A stretch of DNA of 64,000 nucleotides from Leucobacter komagatae (GTDB lineage: Bacteria > Actinomycetota > Actinomycetes > Actinomycetales > Microbacteriaceae), in the NCBI RefSeq assembly GCF_006716085.1, contig NZ_VFON01000001.1, positions 1,240,001 through 1,304,000 on the forward strand, in the 5' to 3' direction. Made by a program: the position numbers and the translations under genes. Below, one piece after another: positions 54,014 through 60,844 of the stretch. The first letter of the stretch is position 1, and each line of letters starts with the position of its first letter. The notes beneath the pieces are model-generated. The model worked only from the letters and a program-made list of their open reading frames with translations, had not been told where the DNA came from and searched no databases.

Positions 54014-54498
54014 AGTGCCGCTCCGCTCGCAAAGACCATGGGCAGGGGGAATGTCACGACGAGGCCGAGCACGAGCGCAACGACGAGTGTACGGGTTCGT
54101 TTGCGGGCAAGCACCAGGGCCGAGAAGAACCACAGGATCGGTGCGAGCGGCGCGATCCAGAAGAAAGTCTGCTGCAGCACGCCCCCGACCGACCCGCTGC
54201 CTGCGGCAACGGCGGCGCTGACGGCCGAGTAGCCCTGCGCCCAGCTCAGCCAGACCAGCGCGAAAAGCAGGTACAGTCCGCCTGCGAGCCCAAGGAGTAC
54301 GACGGTGAGGTTGCTGAGCTGCGCGTCGGGCGCCACAGCGTCGGGCGCACTGCTGTCAGCGGCGCCTTCGGCCTCGGCGGCGGGCTCGGTGCTGGGCGTC
54401 GCCGCGGCCGGGGCCGGTTCGACGGTCTTCGGGTCGGGCTGAATCGTCCACCCGCTCTGCAGGGAGCTCGCGCGCTCCTCGCCACTTCCGGTTCGCAT
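54010..54498 (-). CDS. Membrane protein with Pro/Ala-rich N terminus
   Basis: The product has 162 residues. The cytoplasmic N-terminal 60 residues are Pro/Ala/Glu-rich. Three transmembrane helices follow (VVLLGLAGGLYLLFALVWL and two more). The ATG at 54498 is 7 nt from TAGGAT on the minus strand, so the two-gene unit has its own leaderless promoter. The function is unknown. Confidence 0.65.
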   Translation of the reverse strand: MRTGSGEERASSLQSGWTIQPDPKTVEPAPAAATPSTEPAAEAEGAADSSAPDAVAPDAQLSNLTVVLLGLAGGLYLLFALVWLSWAQGYSAVSAAVAAGSGSVGGVLQQTFFWIAPLAPILWFFSALVLARKRTRTLVVALVLGLVVTFPLPMVFASGAAL

Positions 54499-54505
54499 GC
54501 TCACA

Positions 54506-54511
54506 ATCCTA
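54506..54511 (-). promoter_or_regulatory. Probable -10 (TAGGAT) of leaderless promoter
   Basis: TAGGAT ends 7 nt before the ATG at 54498 on the minus strand. Confidence 0.5.
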
Positions 54512-54555
54512 CCGAGCCGCGGGCTTCAGCCGCTGTGAGCGCCCCGCCCGGAACG

Positions 54556-55353
54556 TCAGAACGAGACGAGCCAGCCACCGTCGACGAGCACGGTGTGCCC
54601 CGTAATATATGAGGCTGCCGGCGAGCAGAGGAACACGACGAGCCCTTCCAAGTCCTTCGGTGTCCCGATCCTGCCAAGCGGGATGTGCCCGTCGATGATC
54701 CGTTGCTCTTCGACGGCGTCTGGAAGCAGCGTCTCGGTCATCGCAGTGCGCATATAGCCCGGAGAAATGCCGTTGACTCGGATCCCGTATTGCGCCCACT
54801 CATAGGCAAGGTTCTTCGTGAGCTGTACCACGGCCGCTTTAGACGCGTCGTACACCGACGAACGTGGGCCATCGACGACGTGGCCACCGATCGAGGCGAG
54901 GTTCACGATCGTTCCGCCGCCCCGCTCACGCATGAGACGCGCGGCAGCTTGCGCGACGAGGAACGTTCCCTTGACATTCACGCCGAATGTAAGGTCGAAC
55001 TCGTGTTCAGTTGCATCGATTGCCGCGTTTCGAAGCGAGACACCGGCGTTGTTCACGAGGATTGTCGGAGCGATGCCACGGGCCTTAAGGTCTTCGAACG
55101 CCGCAGTGACGCTCGCGGAGTCTGTGACGTCGAGTTCGATTCCATGAGCCACGATCCCAGCTGCGGCGAGCGCAGCAATTCCGCCCACAACGATGTCGTC
55201 GCGAAGGTCGGCAAGCACGATCGTCGCGCCCGCACAGGCAAGGGCTCGTGCCTGAGCTAGCCCGAGACCCCCGGCTCCGCCAGTGACGAGGGCCGTCTCA
55301 CCGATCAGCGAGAACGGTCCCGCGGCTGGTGCGCCTGGTTGCACCTCGCTCAT
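54556..55353 (-). CDS. Short-chain dehydrogenase/reductase
   Basis: The 265-residue classical SDR has the cofactor loop ALVTGGAGGLG, the NNAG motif, the catalytic Ser in NLASIGGH and YDASK for the Tyr-Lys pair. The C terminus YITGHTVLVDGGWLVSF is typical. An Asp at the end of the second strand (LADLRDD) points to NAD(H). Its ATG overlaps the gntR stop (ATGA). It is the last gene of the six-gene ABC/ADC operon, so it likely oxidises or reduces a pathway intermediate. Confidence 0.9.
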   Translation of the reverse strand: MSEVQPGAPAAGPFSLIGETALVTGGAGGLGLAQARALACAGATIVLADLRDDIVVGGIAALAAAGIVAHGIELDVTDSASVTAAFEDLKARGIAPTILVNNAGVSLRNAAIDATEHEFDLTFGVNVKGTFLVAQAAARLMRERGGGTIVNLASIGGHVVDGPRSSVYDASKAAVVQLTKNLAYEWAQYGIRVNGISPGYMRTAMTETLLPDAVEEQRIIDGHIPLGRIGTPKDLEGLVVFLCSPAASYITGHTVLVDGGWLVSF

Positions 55354-56045
55354 AGCCCGTGCTCCCCGAGCAGATTGATGATCTCCTGGCCGTCATGCCC
55401 CACGTGCTCAGTGAGTTTCGCGGCTGCCTCATCTTCATCTCCAGCGAGCATCGCCTTGGCCATCGCGACGCTATCTACAGTTGTCCAGTTCTCGGACTCG
55501 AGAATGCGAGACACATAGTGCCAGAGTCGCAGTGAATGGTTGAGGTACATCCGGAGCGTCGGGATGAGGAACTCGTTGCGCGTGAGTTCATACACGGTCG
55601 AGTGGAAGAGAACGTCAAGGTCGAGCTTGTCGTCGAGCCGCTCGGAGTCGCGCTGTTTCACAGCAATGTCGAGCAACCGCTCCTTCTCCTTGCGTGTGCC
55701 GCGCCGCACCGCGAGCCGCGCCGCGAGGTCTTCAAGCGGCAAGCGCGCCTCAAGGATGGAGCGAGACATTCGCAGGTTGATGGGCTGCACGACGGTACCC
55801 GAGCGCGGCACGATAACGACGAGCTTTTCGGATTCAAGCCTGCGTACGGCAGCCCGCACGGGCGCGAGACCAACGCCGAGCTGAGCGGCAAGTTCACTCT
55901 CACTGAGCTTGGTGCCTGGCAACAAGTCGAGACGCACGATCTGGTCGACAAGGGCGCTGTAGACCTGGTCACCAAGCATCGCGGAGGCACTCGGTTGGGC
56001 CGAGAGCGGGCCGCGGCTGCTCTGGCTTTCGGGACGGGCTGACAC
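55350..56045 (-). CDS. GntR-family (FadR subfamily) transcriptional regulator
   Basis: The protein has 231 residues. The winged HTH is at about 22-90 (KLSESELAAQLGVGLAPVRAAVRRLESEKLV and the wing PRSGTVV). The FCD ligand domain follows: ILEARLPLEDLAARLAV, the metal-binding Asp in LDLDVLFHSTVYEL and a His in EHVGHDGQEI. It probably represses the operon it belongs to until a carboxylate ligand appears. The inverted repeats at 59691-59766 are candidate operators. Confidence 0.9.
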   Translation of the reverse strand: MSARPESQSSRGPLSAQPSASAMLGDQVYSALVDQIVRLDLLPGTKLSESELAAQLGVGLAPVRAAVRRLESEKLVVIVPRSGTVVQPINLRMSRSILEARLPLEDLAARLAVRRGTRKEKERLLDIAVKQRDSERLDDKLDLDVLFHSTVYELTRNEFLIPTLRMYLNHSLRLWHYVSRILESENWTTVDSVAMAKAMLAGDEDEAAAKLTEHVGHDGQEIINLLGEHGL

Positions 56046-56118
56046 GGTAGGTTCCTATGTTCTTTCTGTCGGAGAAGCTGCGCCTCGCCAGGCTATCGGG
56101 CGGGGCTTGCGGGCCGAA

Positions 56119-56862
56119 CTACACAAGCGAGTCGATCACCTCTGACCGGCCGTGTTCCGTGCTGCAATTGTAGTAACCGACGGAGTACTCGCCGCCGAGT
56201 ACCTCCACGATCTCAAGTGCGACACCGCCAATGTTCACAGAAGCGCCAAGCTCGACCTCAGCTGAACCGAACACCTTTGAGTGGAGTTTGAAGTCCTTTG
56301 ACGTGTCACGCGACACGATTTCGAAGGTCTCGAAGCCACGCTCGTTCGCCTTGGGAAGGTAGTGCACTTGCAGGTGAGGGTAAATGTGCATGTCTTCCCA
56401 GGCGGCATTTGTCGCTGAGTCGTCCGGCGTCATGCTGATCGCGAACTGCAGTTCCCCCTCACGGGTTACCTCGCCCGCCACCCGTTCCGGAGCATCATCC
56501 AGCACGATCTTGCCCCACTGTTTCGGGTAGCCCCACACCTCCCGGCCGAGCAAGATGCTCCACGGCTGGTCTTCCCACTCAAAGGTGTAGTTCGCACCGA
56601 CGGTGTCGCCGTAGCGGACGGGGAGGACGATGCCCGAGTCGTAGAATGCGCCGACACTCGAATTCGTGAAGTCGGCGATCTGTACGACAAACCGATCGTC
56701 GGTGAGTTCGAACGGGGTGGCTTCGAGCAATTTCTCGAGGTTCGCACGGTTTCCCCGGCAGTAGACCGAGAGGGTGCGCAGGTCGGGGCTCGTGTAGGGA
56801 GTATCCCCACTCGGGTAGCCGAGGAAGTCGAAGAAGCTGTTCGGGTCGTAATTGGTCTTCAT
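56119..56862 (-). CDS. Acetoacetate decarboxylase family enzyme
   Basis: The 247-residue protein is the length of clostridial acetoacetate decarboxylase. The Schiff-base lysine region reads REVWGYPKQWGKI; in the clostridial enzyme two adjacent lysines (115-116) are present, the second lowering the pKa of the first. Here the second is Gln, so a different reaction in the ADC superfamily is likely. Other family segments are VGANYTFEWEDQPW and EVELGASVNIGG. AGGAGA lies upstream of the ATG at 56862; the frame extends further upstream but overlaps the ATPase gene. Confidence 0.8.
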   Translation of the reverse strand: MKTNYDPNSFFDFLGYPSGDTPYTSPDLRTLSVYCRGNRANLEKLLEATPFELTDDRFVVQIADFTNSSVGAFYDSGIVLPVRYGDTVGANYTFEWEDQPWSILLGREVWGYPKQWGKIVLDDAPERVAGEVTREGELQFAISMTPDDSATNAAWEDMHIYPHLQVHYLPKANERGFETFEIVSRDTSKDFKLHSKVFGSAEVELGASVNIGGVALEIVEVLGGEYSVGYYNCSTEHGRSEVIDSLV

Positions 56863-56902
56863 AGTGTGGGTCTCCTGTGAGTGGTTTTCGTGCGGGCGGG
56901 CA

Positions 56903-57649
56903 CTAGTCGCGGCCGGCCTCGTGCAGCTTGCTGAGGAACGCGATGAGTTCCGGGGTCTGAGGGTTGCCAAAGATGGCAGCGGGCGGCCCCTGTTCGAGGA
57001 TCCTTCCCTGGTGCAGGAAGCAGATCTTTGACGAGATCTCTCGCGCAAACGGCATCTCGTGAGTCGTCATCATCATCGTCATGCCGTCGGTTGCAAGTTC
57101 CCGTACAAGGTTCAGAACCTCAACCACGAGTTCGGGGTCGAGCGCTGACGTGATCTCATCGAGCAGCATGAGGCGCGGGCGCATGAGCATGGCTCGGGCA
57201 ATCGCGACGCGTTGCTGCTGGCCGCCCGACAGTTGCGTCGGATAGGCGTCGGCCTTGTCCTTGAGACCGACGCGGGCGAGCATGTCGCGTGCGGCCTGTT
57301 CGGCCACTCGCTTCCCCATGACCTTGGCGCGCACGGGCGACAGGGTGCAGTTTTGCAGCACAGTGAGGTGCGGAAAGAGGTTGTAGCTCTGAAACACCAT
57401 GCCAACCTTGCGCCTCAGTGCGACGAGGTCGACACCCTCGCCGGAGATCACATCTCCTTCGAGCGCGATCTGCCCGCCCTGAATCGTCTCAAGCCCGTTG
57501 ACGCAACGCAGCATGGTCGATTTGCCCGACCCCGAGGCACCAATCAAAGTGACCACCTCGTGACGGTCGACCTCAAGGTTGATCCCCTTGAGCACCTCGT
57601 TCTCGCCGTAGCGCTTGACCACCTCGGAGAGTTCGATAAACGGCTGCAT
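56903..57649 (-). CDS. Polar amino-acid ABC importer, ATP-binding protein
   Basis: The 248-residue ATPase of the PAAT family (GlnQ/HisP type) has Walker A GASGSGKST, Q-loop VFQSYNLFPHLTV, signature LSGGQQQR, Walker B LMLLDEITSALDPE and H-loop THEM. It follows the permease gene by two bases and belongs to the six-gene operon. The substrate is not readable from this subunit. Confidence 0.93.
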   Translation of the reverse strand: MQPFIELSEVVKRYGENEVLKGINLEVDRHEVVTLIGASGSGKSTMLRCVNGLETIQGGQIALEGDVISGEGVDLVALRRKVGMVFQSYNLFPHLTVLQNCTLSPVRAKVMGKRVAEQAARDMLARVGLKDKADAYPTQLSGGQQQRVAIARAMLMRPRLMLLDEITSALDPELVVEVLNLVRELATDGMTMMMTTHEMPFAREISSKICFLHQGRILEQGPPAAIFGNPQTPELIAFLSKLHEAGRD

Positions 57650-57651
57650 GG

Positions 57652-58731
57652 CTACTTCCCCTTCCGGCTGACGCTTGTCCGCGCGAGCAGGTAATCAACG
57701 AATCTGGTCTGCGGGATGGTGATGAGTACGAACACGAAGCACACCGCGGTCACCGCTGACAGGTTGAAATCATTTGCTGCGTAAATCTTTGCCTGACTGA
57801 AGGCGTCAATGATGCCGACGACGATAACGAGCGCCGTGTCCTTCTGCAGCCCAATGAACTGGCTGAGCATGGGCGCCGCAATGTTGCGGAACATCTGCGG
57901 CACCATCACGAAGCGCATGACATCGCCCGGGGTGAGCCCGAGCGACACCGCTGCAGCATTCTGGTCAGGATTGATCGATTCCAGGCCCGCTCGGTACAGC
58001 TCAGCGTTGTAGGCGCTGTAGGTGATGGAGAGGGCAACGATTGCGTACACCACGAGACTGCCCTCGCTGAGCACCGGCACCTCAGTGAGCGGCAACCCGA
58101 AGCACACCAGGTAGATGAGCACGACCGACGGGATGCCGCGGAACACGTCGATGTACGTGATGCACAGGGCGCGGATCGGGGCGAACCCCTTCCCCGGGAG
58201 CAGGCGCCCGACAGCCAGCAAGAGCCCGAAGACCATTGCGAGGATCTGCGCGCCCACGGCAATCTGTACATTGACGAGGAGCGCCTTGAAGATGTCGCCA
58301 AGCCCCTCGAACATGAATTCAATGTTGAAGAAGGTCTGTTGGACGGCTCCCCCATTCACGAAGATCACCCAGCCGACGATCCCGATGACCGCGAGGGCAC
58401 CCGAGACGCCGATCGCCGTGATCGAGTGATCGCGGGAGCGGGAGGCCGCGATGCGGGCTCCCACCGGATTGTGCTCGAGCCACTGGGTGCTCGACTCGTT
58501 CGCTGCAACGAACGCCCGGCCAAGGGGAACGCCGATAACGAGGGCTGGCACGAGCACTCCGATGCCGACAAGCGCGAGCGTATTAGCTGGCAATAGCTCT
58601 GCGATAAACATCGCGCAGACCGCAATAGTGAGCGCTGCGAGAATCACGGCTCCACTTCGGTAGTGCTTCGTCGCCATCGGCTCTGCCGGGGTCGGTGTCC
58701 CGTCGACCGTTGAGAGTTCTTCTGTAAACAT
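57652..58731 (-). CDS. Polar amino-acid ABC importer, permease
   Basis: The 359-residue protein is longer than usual: an N-terminal part with two or three extra transmembrane helices (to about 130) precedes the HisM/GlnP-like core. The EAA loop that contacts the ATPase reads YRAGLESINPDQNAAAVSLG with LTPGDVMRFVMVPQ following. The core starts near FEGLGDIFKALLVNVQIAVGA. One permease gene implies a homodimer. It is co-transcribed with the binding protein upstream and the ATPase downstream. Confidence 0.9.
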   Translation of the reverse strand: MFTEELSTVDGTPTPAEPMATKHYRSGAVILAALTIAVCAMFIAELLPANTLALVGIGVLVPALVIGVPLGRAFVAANESSTQWLEHNPVGARIAASRSRDHSITAIGVSGALAVIGIVGWVIFVNGGAVQQTFFNIEFMFEGLGDIFKALLVNVQIAVGAQILAMVFGLLLAVGRLLPGKGFAPIRALCITYIDVFRGIPSVVLIYLVCFGLPLTEVPVLSEGSLVVYAIVALSITYSAYNAELYRAGLESINPDQNAAAVSLGLTPGDVMRFVMVPQMFRNIAAPMLSQFIGLQKDTALVIVVGIIDAFSQAKIYAANDFNLSAVTAVCFVFVLITIPQTRFVDYLLARTSVSRKGK

Positions 58732-58761
58732 GTGTGTGCGTTTCCTCCCGATTTCTCGGGG

Positions 58762-59643
58762 CTAGGCCGACCAGACCGGTAGAGCCGTCGGATCGCCACC
58801 GAGGATCTCGTTCAGCCACCTGCTCATGATCTTGTCGAGCGTGCCGTCCTCGCGCATGTCGGCGAGAATCTCGTCGGTGGGCGCAAGGTTCGGTGACCCC
58901 TTCGGGAACAGCGCCGCGACGTCTCCGCCGACCTCGTACTGCGCGATGACCTCAAGTTTGCCGTCGGAGGCTGCGGCGCGCGGCATCACCGTCGCAGTGT
59001 CATTGAGCGCGACGTCAAGCTGTTTTGCAAGCAGGGCATTAAACAGGTCGTCGTTCGAATTGAACACACGCACTTCTTTGGGGTGCAGCTGGTCGTTGAC
59101 GAGCGACTGCTGCCGTGAGCCGGCAAGCACCCCCACGACAGAGTCTTTGATCGAGGCTTCGGTGAGCTCGCTCCCCGCACGCACGAGCACACCCGTCTGG
59201 TAGGTGTTGTAAGGCGTCGAGAAATCGACAACGCTCTCTCGCTCTGGTGTGACGATAATGTCCCACACGGCCATGTCGAAGTTGGAGGCCTTCGCGGTGA
59301 CGAGCGCTTCGAACGGGGCGTTCACGAGGTCGACGCGCTCGAGGCCCGCGCGGTTCGCGATCTCGGCAACGAGGCAGTACATGTAGCCGCCGTCGACGTC
59401 TTCGAGCGTATTGCCGCGATAGCCCGCAGGGTACGGGAGTGACGCCGCGACAGTGAGTGCGCCCGGCTTGAGCGGAGTGAGCTCGTGCACCGTGGGGTTC
59501 TCGGTGATGTCGCAGTCTCCGAAGTTATGGCCGGCGGCCCCTGAGTCGGTTGGTGCCTCGGTCGAGCTGCAACCAGCGGTGAAGAACAGTGCGGAGGCGA
59601 CGAGGGCTGCGCCACCGAAGCGCGTGAGAGCGGTAATCATCAT
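58762..59643 (-). CDS. Amino-acid-type ABC substrate-binding lipoprotein
   Basis: The 293-residue lipoprotein has the lipobox FTAGC (Cys 25). The type 2 periplasmic-binding-protein fold (SBP_bac_3) includes LTVAASLPYPAG, APFEALVTAKASNFDMAVWDI, VVDFSTPYNTYQTGVLV and VGVLAGSRQQSLV. The usual arginine that binds the amino-acid carboxylate (in a T-x-x-R segment) is not obvious, which fits a non-standard ligand. The start is one of two adjacent ATG codons after AAGGA. First gene of the operon. Confidence 0.9.
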   Translation of the reverse strand: MMITALTRFGGAALVASALFFTAGCSSTEAPTDSGAAGHNFGDCDITENPTVHELTPLKPGALTVAASLPYPAGYRGNTLEDVDGGYMYCLVAEIANRAGLERVDLVNAPFEALVTAKASNFDMAVWDIIVTPERESVVDFSTPYNTYQTGVLVRAGSELTEASIKDSVVGVLAGSRQQSLVNDQLHPKEVRVFNSNDDLFNALLAKQLDVALNDTATVMPRAAASDGKLEVIAQYEVGGDVAALFPKGSPNLAPTDEILADMREDGTLDKIMSRWLNEILGGDPTALPVWSA

Positions 59644-59690
59644 TGATCCTTGCTAGTCAGGGAGGGTAGTCCCGCCCGAATTTATGTGAA

Positions 59691-59714
59691 ATGTCAGCGA
59701 AATTATTCTGACAT
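59691..59714. promoter_or_regulatory. Inverted repeat upstream of the ABC operon
   Basis: ATGTCAG-N10-CTGACAT is a perfect dyad, about 50 bp before the binding-protein start. It is a candidate operator for the GntR protein of the operon. Confidence 0.5.
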
Positions 59715-59737
59715 CTCTGACGGGAATGCGCAACAAC

Positions 59738-59766
59738 ATTCTGCACATTTCTCCCCGTTGCAGAAT
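59738..59766. promoter_or_regulatory. Second inverted repeat upstream of the ABC operon
   Basis: ATTCTGCA-N13-TGCAGAAT is a perfect 8-bp dyad in the same divergent region. Confidence 0.4.
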
Positions 59767-59843
59767 CGTCACTAGAGCGTTGCCCAACGACAGCTACACT
59801 TAAAGCGATTTCATAGAAATGCCTACAAAGGAATAACAGCACC

Positions 59844-60776
59844 GTGGTTGAACCCAAGAAGAATGCGTCCGGCAAGGCCGCGGCGTCAACAGCACCCACC
59901 GCAGACGCCTCGTGGACCCCGACGGCAACCGCCAAGGCGAAGGCCACCCGCTTCCGTTGGATCGCAGTGGCTCTGTGGGCTCTCGCGATCGCGCTCGAGG
60001 CCGTCTCGATCTTCTGGCTGCTGCGTCAGCGCGAGTTCGTTGGCGAGGACGGCACCCTCGTCCGTAACGAAGACACCGGCCTGCTTGAGCAGCAGAACGC
60101 GACCGCGGTGTTCCCGCAGTGGGCGTTTATCACGCTGATCATCGCGCTCGTGGTGATCGCCGCTCTCGCGATCACCGGCTCGATGCTATGGAAGAAGGCG
60201 AACCGTCTCGACCCCGCACGTCAGTCCGAGACCGTGAAGTTCTTCGTGCAGAACCAGCTGGGCGCGATCATCTCGATCATCGCGTTCCTCCCGCTCATCA
60301 TCCTCATCTTCACGAATAAGGACATGGACGGGAAGCAGAAGGGCATCGCCGGCGCGATCGGCATCGTGCTCGCGCTCGCCGCAACTGCGCTCGGCATCGA
60401 CTACAACCCCGCGTCGGTCGAGAAGTACACCGCCGACCAGTCGACCGTGATTCAGCTGCTCGGGCAAGACGAGGTCGTGTGGGTCGACGGCGGCTCCGTC
60501 TACCACGTGTGCGAGAACGTCTCCGACATTCAGACCGGCAGCGAGAAGCGCACCGGCACGACCGCAGAAGCTGTCGAAGCAGGCAAGCAGCGCCTCACCC
60601 TGAAGTTCGCGAGCGAACTGCAGAAGTGCGGCCTGAATGTCCCGGAGAACGCGTCTGAAATTGAGGCTGCGCTCAAGGAGATCCAGGGCGGTGCGACCGA
60701 CGTCACCCTTCCGGCTCCCGTGTGGGCGAACCCGAGCGACGCGCCGATCGTCATTGAGAACGCTCCCGCAGCGTAG
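59844..60776 (+). CDS. Membrane protein of unknown function
   Basis: The product has 310 residues. An Ala/Lys/Thr-rich basic N terminus is followed by four hydrophobic segments (about 37-60, 92-114, 136-156 and 165-185). The C-terminal 120 residues are soluble and contain two cysteines (VYHVCENVSDI and LQKCGLNVPEN), probably a disulfide-bonded extracellular domain. The start is GTG, with AAAGGAAT upstream. I do not recognise the family. A perfect terminator follows. Confidence 0.75.
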   Translation: MVEPKKNASGKAAASTAPTADASWTPTATAKAKATRFRWIAVALWALAIALEAVSIFWLLRQREFVGEDGTLVRNEDTGLLEQQNATAVFPQWAFITLIIALVVIAALAITGSMLWKKANRLDPARQSETVKFFVQNQLGAIISIIAFLPLIILIFTNKDMDGKQKGIAGAIGIVLALAATALGIDYNPASVEKYTADQSTVIQLLGQDEVVWVDGGSVYHVCENVSDIQTGSEKRTGTTAEAVEAGKQRLTLKFASELQKCGLNVPENASEIEAALKEIQGGATDVTLPAPVWANPSDAPIVIENAPAA

Positions 60777-60790
60777 TCTCGAACGCGTAG

Positions 60791-60833
60791 ACGCCGCGTG
60801 GCCCCGGGGATTCCCGGGGCCACGCGGCGTTTT
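60791..60833 (+). terminator. Intrinsic terminator
   Basis: A perfect 18-bp stem (60791-60808 with 60813-60830), a GATT loop and a short T-run follow the membrane-protein gene. The T-run touches the -10 element of hrpB. Confidence 0.9.
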
Positions 60834-60838
60834 AGGAT
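60833..60838 (+). promoter_or_regulatory. Probable -10 (TAGGAT) of leaderless hrpB promoter
   Basis: TAGGAT ends 6 nt before the ATG at 60845 and begins in the T-run of the preceding terminator. Confidence 0.55.
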
Positions 60839-60844
60839 GGACAG

